The notes under the pieces are model-generated. The model was not told the origin of the DNA. It was given only the letters and a program-made list of their open reading frames with translations, and did not search any database. A program made the position numbers and the translations under genes. Positions 23,301 through 30,639 of a DNA stretch of 64,000 nt are shown here, piece by piece (the first letter of the stretch is position 1; every line of letters begins with the position of its first letter). The stretch is taken from positions 31,220,374-31,284,373 of the forward strand of contig CM060334.1 of the NCBI GenBank assembly GCA_030674155.1. The letters run 5' to 3'. The DNA comes from Stramonita haemastoma. Taxonomy: Eukaryota; Mollusca; Gastropoda; Neogastropoda; Muricidae.

Positions 23301-23876
23301 TACATTGTGTTAACAGCAGTGTGGAATTAATTTGGTGAATGCTACTACCTAACAAGAGCTCAGTCTATTGTAGTAAATGGTGTTACAATCAGTAATCATT
23401 GCGTGGTTACTGTCTGAAGGCTATATAGTCGTGACAGAAAGCAAATCTGTTGTTTCCCCAAGTAACTGGATAAGTGGTGGTCTAGATGAAAGTCCCTCAA
23501 GAGGGACAAGTCAAAGACCCCTCCCTATACAACACTGAATTATTGCAGGTTGGGGAAAATTCTGTAGGAAAAAACCAGCTACTCTGGTTGGCAAATATGC
23601 ACACACATAGACCTGAAGGAAAAAGTGATGCTCACCCTAAAGAGCAGTGGAGAAATGGATGATGATGATAGATAATATGATGTAACTGGATGTAAGTATT
23701 GTGTGGCACAGTGGAGACTGGGTGGGTGTTTTTCAGATTACTGCGACATCCCGGTGCTGATGAACCACCTTCAGACCAACTACCGCCGCTGGAAGGAGAT
23801 GGAGGACACCCCCAAGGAGAGCGGCCCTGCACCTGCCAAGGCGCCTGGCTCCGCTCAGGCCTCGGCCAAGTCCTGA
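2851..23876 (+). CDS. PDE8: PDE8-family high-affinity cAMP phosphodiesterase, C-terminal 14 exons (frameshifted in this sequence)
   Basis: Hydrolyses cAMP to 5'-AMP. Fourteen exons (2851-2988, 6382-6470, 6875-6939, 8432-8511, 9407-9577, 12536-12587, 13060-13198, 13767-13966, 14893-15023, 16791-16877, 18241-18385, 19663-19839, 22317-22446, 23737-23876) join with matching phases. They give 580 residues plus stop once one surplus base in exon 8 is discounted. Residues 1-97 are the end of a PAS domain, 98-245 a linker with two R-R-x-S motifs, and 246-560 the HD catalytic domain. Catalytic landmarks: HNSTH (289-293), [10 protein letters not shown] (329 on), the metal-binding Asp of CADVSNP (466), and the invariant Gln of SIPKSQTSF (518). 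Human PDE8A is about 830 residues, so the response-regulator-like N-terminus and PAS start lie left of the window. PDE8 is favoured over other PDEs by the PAS domain and by near-identity in blocks such as [11 protein letters not shown]. The +1 frameshift is described separately. Confidence 0.96.
2989..6381 (+). other. PDE8 intron: microsatellites, then a CpG-richer stretch
   Basis: A (CTGT)n/(CT)n/(TG)n tract fills 2996-3460. From about 3960 to 4700 CpG is commoner than in the flanks and there is a TGACGTAA site near 4064. Three imperfect 24-base units lie at 4669-4735, a poly-G run at 5392-5415 and a poly-C run at 6052-6070. I see no convincing exon here. Confidence 0.6.
2996..3460. repeat. 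(CTGT)n, (CT)n and (TG)n microsatellite cluster
   Basis: Runs of TCTG and CT flank a (TG)n tract at 3058-3128, with two poly-C runs near 3186 and 3313. The apparent ORFs over it (Cys/Val and Ser/Leu strings) are artefacts. Confidence 0.93.
6382..6470 (+). CDS. PDE8: PDE8 exon (PAS domain)
   Basis: Phase 0 in, phase 2 out; flanked by TGTGTGCAG and GTGAGT. Encodes [20 protein letters not shown] and the following RVTPVLGPG, matching the PAS beta-strands of PDE8 that carry a W-x-G-x-Y-Y pattern and a lysine/arginine-rich turn. Confidence 0.94.
6604..6642. repeat. (AG)n microsatellite
   Basis: Nearly pure GAGAGA tract in a PDE8 intron. Confidence 0.9.
6875..6939 (+). CDS. PDE8: PDE8 exon (end of PAS domain)
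   Basis: Phase 2 in, phase 1 out; TTGTGCAG before, G|GTAAGT after. Encodes [20 protein letters not shown]. The opening G-K-I-x-x-Y-V matches the last PAS strand of PDE8; the rest starts the linker. Confidence 0.93.
7028..7093. repeat. (TATAG)n pentanucleotide repeat
   Basis: About 13 tandem TATAG units. A short degenerate relative occurs near 33907. Confidence 0.95.
7868..7975 (+). repeat. Dispersed repeat, TGGTGAGATTTTG family
   Basis: Shares the order [ctctgaggtt - tggtgagattttg - ttacccacc - attccaacttcgggga] with 19186-19290, 37335-37420, 47443-47530 and 59680-59765. No ends or target-site duplication are clear. Confidence 0.6.
8432..8511 (+). CDS. PDE8: PDE8 exon (linker, R-R-x-S site)
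   Basis: Phase 1 in, phase 0 out. Encodes a linker ending [11 protein letters not shown], a block strongly conserved in PDE8. It begins [15 protein letters not shown], which holds an R-R-E-S site of PKA type. Phosphorylation is inference. Confidence 0.94.
8557..8883 (+). mobile_element. tRNA-Thr-derived SINE, copy 1, with target-site duplication
   Basis: The body is 8571-8869. The head carries pol III A-box and B-box motifs (TAGTCGAGTGGTTAGG, GGTTCGATCCC), and the anticodon-loop equivalent is CTCGTAA, i.e. CGT (Thr). A conserved 200-base body follows, then a CTTTTTAACTTTTT tail. Perfect 14-base duplication TATGTTTATGTGTT at 8557-8570 and 8870-8883. Confidence 0.93.
9407..9577 (+). CDS. PDE8: PDE8 exon (start of conserved catalytic N-helices)
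   Basis: Phase 0 both ends; TTGGTCAG before, TCG|GTGAGT after. Encodes [20 protein letters not shown] and then a helix ending [13 protein letters not shown], nearly collinear with human PDE8A, followed by an acidic loop and DLVGGLVS. Confidence 0.96.
10528..11450 (-). pseudogene. LINE reverse transcriptase, C-terminal part
   Basis: Open frame with the catalytic YADDS, a KTEAMLVGT thumb motif, KYLGVVVDN and a maturase-like C-terminal region. It lacks a start of its own; its first part lies in another frame at 11480-11760 because of an internal deletion. Confidence 0.88.
11485..11762 (-). pseudogene. LINE reverse transcriptase, N-terminal palm part
   Basis: Encodes [20 protein letters not shown] and [12 protein letters not shown], the first RT palm aspartate, then breaks at LADRVHTG into the other frame. 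Confidence 0.85.
12536..12587 (+). CDS. PDE8: PDE8 mini-exon (RRNS linker segment)
   Basis: 52 bases, phase 0 in and phase 1 out; CTGACAG before, T|GTAAGC after. Encodes [17 protein letters not shown]. It aligns with the RRLSGNEYV segment of human PDE8A, which has been reported to bind Raf-1. It also holds an R-R-N-S PKA-type site. Confidence 0.88.
13060..13198 (+). CDS. PDE8: PDE8 exon (linker and first catalytic helix)
   Basis: Phase 1 in, phase 2 out. A His/Gln-rich start ([16 protein letters not shown]) leads into [16 protein letters not shown], matching the W-D-F-D-I-F-E-L-E-A-A-T block that opens the PDE8 catalytic domain. Confidence 0.94.
13767..13966 (+). CDS. PDE8: PDE8 exon with +1 frameshift (catalytic domain, HNSTH motif)
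   Basis: Acceptor TTGGGCAG, donor AAG|GTAGTA. The first codons read RPLMYLG, matching the conserved RPLIYLG. From 13787 the conserved continuation [19 protein letters not shown] is found one base out of frame. The exon is 200 bases, whereas 199 would keep phase. The surplus base lies in the GGGGCC run at 13782-13787; read as given, translation stops at 13807-13809. Downstream, [20 protein letters not shown] carries the first metal-binding His. Everything after the break is well conserved, so an assembly or sequencing indel is the likeliest cause; a real null allele is possible. Confidence 0.93.
13967..14892 (+). other. PDE8 intron
   Basis: Apart from the minus-strand SINE I see nothing specific in it. 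Confidence 0.6.
14037..14325 (-). mobile_element. tRNA-Thr-derived SINE, copy 2
   Basis: Full-length minus-strand copy. The tRNA-like head is at the right (14255-14313) and the TTTAACTTTTT tail at about 14041. Flanks AAATATATTAATA and AAATATTAATA are the probable target-site duplication, with one difference. Confidence 0.92.
14893..15023 (+). CDS. PDE8: PDE8 exon (HDVDHP metal-binding signature)
   Basis: Phase 0 in, phase 2 out; GACACAG before, CT|GTGAGT after. Encodes [20 protein letters not shown] followed by [14 protein letters not shown], the family signature H-D-x-x-H-x-[AG]-x-x-N with Ala where vertebrate PDE8 has Gly. Confidence 0.96.
15024..16790 (+). other. PDE8 intron with minisatellite
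   Basis: A tandem repeat occupies 15195-15650. The rest is A/T-rich with short CA and TA microsatellites near 15880, 15948 and 16230. Two candidate reading frames near 16530-16900 are antisense to each other and overlap the next exon in the wrong frame. Confidence 0.65.
15195..15650. repeat. Minisatellite, about 55-60 base unit, about 8 copies
   Basis: Unit built on GTGCGGCACTCTGTATTCT followed by GTGCTGACTGAATTATAACA and TATTTTAAACA. Copies differ by small indels and substitutions. Confidence 0.93.
16791..16877 (+). CDS. PDE8: PDE8 exon (catalytic domain)
   Basis: Phase 2 at both ends; TTGTTGTCAG before, CG|GTATGT after. Encodes [20 protein letters not shown] and VNIFQNLSR. The LESHHA block is shared by nearly all class I PDEs; a C-run follows the donor. 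Confidence 0.95.
17171..17488 (+). mobile_element. tRNA-Thr-derived SINE, copy 3, inside a minisatellite
   Basis: Body 17185-17474. The 14-base duplication AAGTAAATGGTTAG flanks it at 17171-17184 and 17475-17488, and this is also part of the 71-base unit tandemly repeated just downstream. Confidence 0.93.
17475..18045. repeat. Minisatellite, 71-base unit, about 8 copies
   Basis: Unit begins AAGTAAATGGTTAGACACTT and ends in a GACGTTTTTCT block. Central copies are almost identical; the last three are shortened by about 10 bases (CACTTCCC lost). Confidence 0.95.
18241..18385 (+). CDS. PDE8: PDE8 exon (catalytic domain)
   Basis: Phase 2 in, phase 0 out. Encodes [20 protein letters not shown], then [16 protein letters not shown], the very conserved PDE8 block, then a variable acidic linker ending ENPGPE. 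Donor is GAG|GTCAGT; CGG|GTACAG nine bases on would add VSR in the same phase. Confidence 0.93.
18624..18930 (+). mobile_element. tRNA-Thr-derived SINE, copy 4
   Basis: Body about 18633-18917 with an intact tRNA-like head (TAGCCTAGTGGTTAGG, GGTTCGATCCC) and a TTTAAATTT tail. AACTTAATA flanks both ends. Confidence 0.92.
19186..19300 (+). repeat. Dispersed repeat, TGGTGAGATTTTG family
   Basis: Starts at CAGCTAGAGCTCTGAGGTTC, then a degenerate T-rich spacer, TACCATGAAGGTAGCCACAT and CATTGGGGATG. Confidence 0.6.
19663..19839 (+). CDS. PDE8: PDE8 exon (metal-binding Asp)
   Basis: Phase 0 both ends. Encodes [20 protein letters not shown] and then [20 protein letters not shown], the block with the second metal-binding Asp, ending EEYCSQ. 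I chose the acceptor CTTGTGGCAG at 19662 because the nearer AGs (19672, 19690) break phase with the previous exon. Its pyrimidine tract is poor, so the first 7-9 residues are less certain. Confidence 0.9.
20227..20300. repeat. (CT)n(CA)n microsatellite
   Basis: Pure CT followed by about 28 CA units; adjoins the 5' edge of the LINE fragment. Confidence 0.95.
20302..21310 (+). mobile_element. LINE 3' fragment with RNase H domain, decayed
   Basis: Plus strand encodes an RNase [21 protein letters not shown] (first catalytic Asp), [12 protein letters not shown] (Asp), then [12 protein letters not shown], in two frames split near 20733. A cysteine/histidine cluster resembling C-x-C-G-x(6)-H-x(4)-C follows around 21240-21295, as in the C-terminus of some I/Jockey-type LINEs. 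Stops near 20430, 20733 and 20952 make it non-functional. The RT is missing. Confidence 0.85.
20437..20954 (+). pseudogene. LINE RNase H domain, frameshifted
   Basis: Two overlapping-phase fragments (20437-20733 and 20742-20954) together carry the D, D and H active-site blocks of RNase H; a stop and frame change separate them. Confidence 0.82.
22135..22300 (+). repeat. Tandem duplication, about 76 bases, before a PDE8 exon
   Basis: TTTTGGGTTT..CATGCATGAGCAATA..GTGACAAAGTGTA..TTGTGAC occurs twice, ending a few bases before the acceptor at 22316. Confidence 0.8.
22317..22446 (+). CDS. PDE8: PDE8 exon (invariant glutamine)
   Basis: Phase 0 in, phase 1 out; GTGGGCAG before, T|GTGAGT after. Encodes [20 protein letters not shown] and [23 protein letters not shown]. 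The Gln binds the adenine ring in this enzyme class. Confidence 0.96.
22447..23736 (+). other. PDE8 last intron
   Basis: A/T-rich. A 55-base segment ending CCCAGTAACCT is tandemly duplicated at about 22755-22875. No coding signal. Confidence 0.6.
23737..23876 (+). CDS. PDE8: PDE8 last exon
   Basis: Phase 1 in. Encodes [20 protein letters not shown] and an Ala/Pro/Ser-rich tail ending QASAKS, stop TGA at 23874-23876. The N-x-x-x-W-K helix matches the end of PDE8; the tail is lineage-specific. Confidence 0.94.
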
Positions 23877-25460
23877 GCCTGGGGTGTTGCCTGTGCAAGG
23901 GGCGTTTCGGCTGCCTGCCTGCCTGCCTGCCAGCCTGCATCTGTCTGTCTGTTCCAGATTGGCCCACACAGTGTGGGATGGATGGCTCCTGCATCTGTTC
24001 AGAATTTGTGGATAAGATGTGATGTGTTTAGTCCACATTTTAGTGTGTGAGCCCTGATGTGGAATTAGCCAGTTTTCCCCCCTGTGTTAGTGATGTGGGT
24101 GAAGATAATAATGTGATATGTCCACATGTGTTTGTGTGGATAACGATGGTGATATGTCCTCATGTGTTCGTGTGGGGAAAAAAATGATCACCTTTTGTTG
24201 TGGAAGGGATGAGGCGTGAGTAAAGGGCACATGCACATCCTCTGTGTTGTTGGGCAAAGCTCATTGGTCTTGGGAGCCGGGCGTTTTGAGCTGTGCTGCT
24301 TTTTGCCCTCCTCTCTCCAGATCTTCGGCCACAACACTGTGGGACTTGGCCTAGTTAATGAAGTGACAGCTATAGAATCTTCTGTACAAAGGTAGTGAGT
24401 GCAAGACATGGTTCCTGTCCATTTGTGCTGTCGACAACATTGTGAGTTTTTGTGTGATGTGATGTGTCCTGTTGGAATGGGTGTCCGTTTATGTTGAGAG
24501 AAACCCTCGCTGTGCATGGACCCCAGTGACACATTGGTCATCACTTCATGAAACTGATAGGGAAGGGGGGGGGAGGGGGTTGTTGGAGAATACTGATGTA
24601 ATGTGGTTACTATTTTTTGTTTTGGGTTTTGTATGCACATGGCACTGTTGTCAAAGACTGATCTCATAATGGTCCGTTCGTTGTCAGGAGACCTGCTGTC
24701 CACCCGACGTTTACATGCTGGCTTCACATGTTGTCAACAAGAGGACAACATGAGGAATAGTTTTTACTGCATTGAAAAGTGTACCCTTTAGAAAACAAGT
24801 GATAGCTTGGACCGTGATTCTCCAGAGGTCGTTAATAAGCCACTGGTTTGCTGCTTTTCCTCATTTTAATGGAACAACATAATGTTGAAAATTCAGCATC
24901 TTGGCAGGTGTGATGTAACACAAGTTCTGAAGAAGCACAGCTATAGTGGTATTTTTGATGACGATGTACAAGCCTGTGAAACAGGGTGTCCTTGTGGGGA
25001 GAGAGAAGAGGGTATTCAGGACATTGCAAATGGTAACTGGCCTTTGCTGTCTTTTACCGGGGTTTGTTCCAGTGTAATGTAGGCACAGGCACACATTGCT
25101 TGAATTGCCGTTGGTTACAGAGCATCGAGTGGATAACAAGGCAGTAGTCTTTATTCTCCTGAAAGAGAACTATTTCTGAAAATGGAATATGAATGCTGAA
25201 AGGCCATTTTGTAGTTGTGCAAGGATACATGTCAGATTGTGGAAAGGGCACACCCAACACCGAGGGAGAAAGGAACTGGACGTGCGTGCGGTCAGGGCCA
25301 CAGTGCCCAAGTCATGGTGGAGCCACTGCTCTTTTTGAGTGGACAGTAATGTAGTAGAAGTTGCAGTTCCGTTGGTTTGAGAGTGTTAGTGAGCAGGTAT
25401 GTAGAGCAACACAAGTTTTTGAATGCAGTGTCTACTAATAAATAGGACTGAATTTTTTAA
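23877..25460 (+). other. Probable PDE8 3' UTR
   Basis: No exon-like sequence. The first AATAAA I see downstream of the stop is at 25437-25442; others are at about 26966 and 27257. The true cleavage site cannot be set from sequence alone. Confidence 0.45.
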
Positions 25461-25745
25461 AATAATTTATTTCAGTTAACCAAGAATGAAGAGCATAAAA
25501 AAAAAGATATTGATGTGCTCAGTTGTCGGGTCAGTGAAGTTGTTTTTTTTTTTTCCTCCAGTGATCCCCTTTGTCGTGGTCAGGATGAAATAACACAGCA
25601 GAAAGCTGTGCTCCCCATGCGTGTGTAGCTAGCCTGTGGAAAGCTTCAGCAGAATTTGGGGGGGGGGGTTGTAGTATTCTCACCAAGTAACGGGTCAGTT
25701 TTGTGCTGGGATGCTTTGAAAACAGCCTTGGTTTAGTTCAGAGGT

Positions 25746-26092
25746 GGGATAGGCTGTGCTGAGACTTGGGATAGGCTGTGCTGAGACTTGGGATAGGCTG
25801 TGCTAAGACTTGGGATAGGCTGTGCTGAGACTTGGGATAGGCTGTGCTAAGACTTGGGATAGGCTGTGCTGAGACTTGGGATAGGCTGTGCTGAGACTTG
25901 GGATAGGCTGTGCTGAGACTTGGGATAGGCTGTGCTGAGACTTGGGATAGGTGTGCTAAGACTTGGTGGCTCTAAGACTTGGGATAGGCTGTGCTGAGAC
26001 TTGGGATAGGCTGTGCTAAGACTTGGGATAGGCTGTGCTGAGACTTGGGATAGGCTGTGCTAAGACTTGGGATAGGCTGTGCTGAGACTTTG
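25746..26092. repeat. Minisatellite, 22-base unit, about 15 copies
   Basis: Unit GGGATAGGCTGTGCTGAGAC plus TT, with alternate copies having GTGCTAAGAC. One copy near 25955-25975 is degenerate. Confidence 0.96.
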
Positions 26093-26847
26093 CTCAGTTC
26101 ACAGGCGACAGAAAGGATGGAGATGGTCATCAAATGAGAAGACTGAAAAAGAAATCTTTAAATGTGAAGCTACAGACGTGTGCATTGCAGACTGTGGACA
26201 TGGTGATCACACTGTGGACCTACCTACAAGCTGAAATGGGCAGATCTGCCCTCGTCGTGCTCACAACTGTGTGAGATGACACTGCACCACAGTCAGCAAT
26301 CTGCTGGATGGACTGATTTCATTCTCCTTATTCGTTCCATCATCATCATCAGGAATGGTTGGGATCGAGTGCATCTGCCATTTATTAAGTCTTCAAAGGC
26401 CAACAGACCTGTACAAAGTTAACACTGTTAATTCGCCATCCCTCAAGTGATTGGGCAGCAGTAAAACCAGTTGTGTAGGCTTTGCACCACTTATTTTGGT
26501 CACAAGTAGCATCATCACTGAATGGTGTATCATCCATAAGTTGGGCAAGCTGTCATTTGGAATCACTGCCAACATGCTCCGACTACAATCTATAAATGTT
26601 CAGCTGCGCAGTAGGAAATGAGACCTCCCAGTCCTCAAAGGAATTTGGGATAATATATGAATAATATTGGAAGAAGAAAAAGAGGGGGAGGGGTGGGGGT
26701 GTTGTCACTATTTGGAAGGTCAGGAGAAGCTAGGCTTGCCTAGCATGCTTTTTCAGTAGAGTGTAGAACCTTAGATGAACATTTTCCAAAATCAGAGTAG
26801 TCAGTTCAGCAAACCTAGTTCTAGGCAACAATACTTTCACACACTGA

Positions 26848-26879
<32 letters not shown>

Positions 26880-27290
26880 TTCCTCTCTCACAAAAAGTGC
26901 CACTGAGGAAAGGGAAGTATTAAGTTCTAGATGATTGATGATCAAAAGGCATACTCTGCCAGAAAAATAAATTGAAACAGCTTGATGCAAATCTGTGCAC
27001 ATTTATAGAACTCGACTTCCATTTTTTATAGATCAGTTCTTTTCATCCCTGTTATCTATCAATGTCAACTGAAGCAGATTTTTTCCTTACCATTTATGCA
27101 CGCTATTTTTGTGTGTGTGGCATTTCAACTCTCCACACTTGTATGGCACTGCCTCATATTTCTTTGGCTTCTAGGTCATTCATTTCTCCTGCATGTCGTA
27201 TTTTTCTTTGCGTGTCAGAGAGCGACATTTTGGGGAACCATCGAAGTTCTAGCCAATGAATAAAGAATAGTAGCCCTTTATAGCTATTGC
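26093..27290. other. Intergenic, no gene seen
   Basis: Downstream of the minisatellite. Contains a T9-G23 tract near 26849-26879 and two AATAAA motifs that could serve PDE8. Short frames here are not exon-like. Confidence 0.5.
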
Positions 27291-27299
27291 TGTAACTTG

Positions 27300-28145
27300 A
27301 ATGCCGATTAAAAAAAAGCAAAAAACCTAACCCCCCCCCCGAAACAGACCTGTGCACCCCCATACACCAAATTCAGTAATTTAGAGGCAATTTTCAGTAT
27401 TTTTGCCTGTTGTTTGCGACACACTTTTCAAAAGGACAGGAAGAATGTACAACTTCTTTCTGTTCAATTTTTTTCTAATTTTTTTTTCTCTCTTTGCTCT
27501 TCCTCCCACTGTAAAAAGTTCCTAAGTTTTTTTGTTGTTTTTTTTCATCACATAGCAAATCTGGAAGGTCTGATATACGGGGATAGTCCCAGATACTGTT
27601 CAAAATTTTCTTGTGAAAGCTTTCAAAAAGGAAGATACCAGTAAGATGTATGTGTGGGTGTGGGGGAAGACAGACAGATAGGAAGGGAGGTATGGGGAGA
27701 AACAGTGTGTAAGAGAAGAGGGAGGGGGTAGGGGAAGATGAGGAGAGAGGGAGATGAGTGGGAGTAGCGTTCTAAAGAGGGAAGGGAGAAAGATAGTGTG
27801 TGTGTGTGCATGTGAAGAAACATTGATGCACTCTCTTACAAAGATTGAAGAAGATCCTATGCCTTCCTTAGTTTTATATCAAATTGGAGCCCCTGTACAA
27901 AAGATTTATTTTCTGACCATGGTCCACGTAGGACATCACTTGCCAATGAAAGCTTAGATTTCACACTGAAATGAACCTTACCTGTTCTCGCCCCATCCTG
28001 GTAATGTGAACAATAACAGTGTTTTCAGTGGCCGGATTTTGGGGGATAAAAAATGGATTATGATAAGTGAAATCTAATTTTAATCCAGAACAAATACAGA
28101 AAAATATGGAGGGTGCATAGGTCTGAAATAAAAATGGTGGTAGTC
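27300..28145 (+). repeat. Large dispersed repeat, copy 1 (also at 60515-61890)
   Basis: Blocks such as GACCTGTGCACCCCCATAC, AAATCTGGAAGGTCTGATATA, GATGCACTCTCTTAC, TGCCAATGAAAGCTTA and GAGGGTGCATAGGTCTG recur in the same order in the second copy with different spacers. Probably an old non-autonomous element; no coding capacity recognised. Confidence 0.65.
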
Positions 28146-28149
28146 ACAA

Positions 28150-29190
28150 AGGATGTGTAGGTTTTTTCTCTCCAGATTTAAGAGGTTATTTTTTTTGGCT
28201 GCCTCATCTGTGACGTTCCTGTCCCTGCTGTTCCGACACCGCTTGTTTCAATCTCCCTGCCACAGCCATACCCAGGTTCATTGTCTCATCCTCGGGTCGG
28301 AAGTCCACAGGGACCCATCAATATCAGGCTGTCGCAGGGCCAACAGCCAGAAAGGACCAGCACTGCTGCTGGATCCTTTGGTGGTGTTCAGTGGTGCCTG
28401 TTCTGAGCTAACATACGCAGGACACCACCTACTAACAACAGTATTAGCTCAGTCGGGAACGGAATAACATAGTGGTCAGAACATTGTGCTCACAATTTGA
28501 CGACCCTGGTTCGATTCCTGTTCAAGGGCACTTTCCTCTTGAGTTAATCATCAGTGCTGACTCCACTCTCCCCAAAAGTCCTTCGGATGAGACTATAAAC
28601 CAGGCCCAGTGTGCAAACGCACGCAAAACATCTTGTGCACACGTTAACTTTTCGTAAGAGTAGGACATTCGTGTGCCGGTGGGACAGATAACAGGTACAA
28701 CACTTGCACCTCACCGTCAAGGTACTGACCGATTTGAAGAGGAGCCAGACTGAGTGAAAGGCCCACCTGAGGTGGCGACCACCACAACGTCCCACCCCAA
28801 AGGCACAGAGGCGTATGGGCAAATCGAATTTGAGGTCACCATGAGACCAGAGCAACCAGGGCCACAGAATCGAGGACTCTTTTTTGCATTGCATGATGAT
28901 CAATGAGGATGATGTAATGGTGCTGCTGTGGAAGTGCATACGCTTGGAGACTACTGTCATAATATATCCCGGTGAGAGATACGGACACCTGCAGTGTTGG
29001 TCAGGTAATTTGAGCAACACACTCAGTCGCATCCTTACATAAAGTGGATAAAGCTTGACTGTGTGGTCCCAGTCTTCCCATTGAGCCCACTCACTCTGGG
29101 TAGGAGCCGGTCGGAGCCCGAAAAATCCTCATGACTCCTATGAGATTTGAACCTGCGACCTTCCAGTCCGAAATCCAAGGCGCTAACCAC
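28150..29190 (-). repeat. Dispersed tRNA-headed repeat, interrupted by another SINE
   Basis: Segments 28190-28440 and 28795-29190 match 53960-54545 in order. The right end reads, on the minus strand, like a tRNA head (AGTGGTTAGCGCCTTGG with a following GGTCGCAGGTTCAAATC). A SINE of another family is inserted at about 28450-28790. A third, partial copy lies inverted at 59785-60020. Confidence 0.72.
28450..28700 (+). mobile_element. SINE family B copy, nested
   Basis: tRNA-like head (ACATAGTGGTCAGAACATTG, GGTTCGATTCC) plus the body ACTCCCCAAAAGTCCTTCGGATGAGACTATAAACC-type core and CGCACGC..ACATCTTGTGCACACGTTAA. Confidence 0.75.
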
Positions 29191-30194
29191 TGTTTATACA
29201 CGTTTTTTGTATTTTGTGCAGTGTAATTCATTCTTTTTTTATCGTCAAAGGCAGGCAGACACTTTCTTCAGGTCTTTGGAAAAATATTCTATGAATCCCA
29301 AGTGACAGGAGCTTATTCTAGCTGCAGAATTTGACAACAAAAAGCTTGGAGGGGATTTTACTGAGAAGTGTACACATGGACTTGCCACTTTCAAAGCTGT
29401 GAAGCCAGCAAGATCACCCCACCACTTCAAAGAGAATACTGAGGGTTTTTTTTTTGTTCTTGGTGGAGTGACAAGAATTTTGTGCATGTGTTGTGCTGAC
29501 AATCTGTCTTGTTACCTGCTCAATCATGAAGTGTAATGTGATCTGAAAATGTTTCCCTCCAACAATGGTAGGATTTGGCGAGGACTTGCCTACCAACCAC
29601 AAAGTGGTGGCTTTTTTTTTTTTTTTAAGTGACTTTTTTTTTTTTAAATGACATTTCCAAGTAGAAGGTATATCATCAGTTGTGATAGTATGAAGACCCA
29701 GTGAAATAAGAGTTGTGAGGGTTTTTGTTCTCGTCCTGGGTAGGATAGGGAGAAATAAGCAAGTCGCCACATTTTCCCCTTAAGACCTCGTGTTTGTGTG
29801 ATGGACATTAGTTATGGATATGTATGAATTGCTATGTTTGTAAATTTGACTTCATACACTGGAATTTTTTCTTATATATGTGAGGGAGGGCAAGGGAGTA
29901 GATTTATAGACGAGTGAAACATGGATACCCCATGCATGGTGTGGTAATATTGTACATACATTAGAATCTCTACACATGAATATGCTGTAACAAGACTTTA
30001 TTGTCATTGAATTTTTAATAGGAAAATACATTAAATACCTTCTGAAAGAGCAGTGTTGTATGAATGGATTGTTTCTGAAGAAATGAAAGAATATTCACTA
30101 ATTCCAGCAGCATAAAAAATGCACAAGAGGGGAATGCTAGACATGACTTTGATTCATATGTAGTCCTGGGCATGATTTCAGTAGAAAATTTTGT
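29191..30194. other. Intergenic, no gene seen
   Basis: A/T-rich, with T-runs near 29612 and 29636. I see nothing I can name. Confidence 0.5.
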
Positions 30195-30566
30195 ATTTGT
30201 ACCACTTTGTCACAGCAGATTTCTCTGCGTGAAATTCGGGCTGCTCTCACCCGGGAAATTCGGGCTGCTCTCACCGGGAAATTCGGGCTGCTCTCCCCGG
30301 GAAGAGTGCATCGCCTACCCTTTTTTCTCTACAGAATTTTGCCAGGGTCAACCACCTTGTTGCCGTGGGTGCTTTTATGTGCGCTAAATAGTGATGTGAA
30401 ACGCACGGGATCTCAGTTTATCGTCTCATCTGAAAGACTAGCGCCCAGACCACCACTCAGGGGTCTAATGAATGGGGGGGAAAGTTTGGGGCCCAAACGG
30501 GGTACGAACTACAGCACACTCCGACCCAGATTTCTAGGCAAGGCACATTACCACCTAGACCACTGA
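30195..30566 (-). mobile_element. SINE family C copy with internal triplication
   Basis: Minus-strand head at the right (GATCAGTGGTCTAGGTGGTA). The left end has ACCACTTTGTCACAGCAGATTT. The 24-base segment GAAATTCGGGCTGCTCTCAC is repeated three times at 30229-30302; other copies of the family have one. Related copies: 54855-55100, 58820-59060, 60960-61316, 43880-44065. Confidence 0.75.
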
Positions 30567-30639
30567 TCCAGTTTCTGTACTATTTGCATACAGTAGAAAA
30601 CATTGAATACTGTGCAACCAGACAATGATGCAAACAAAT

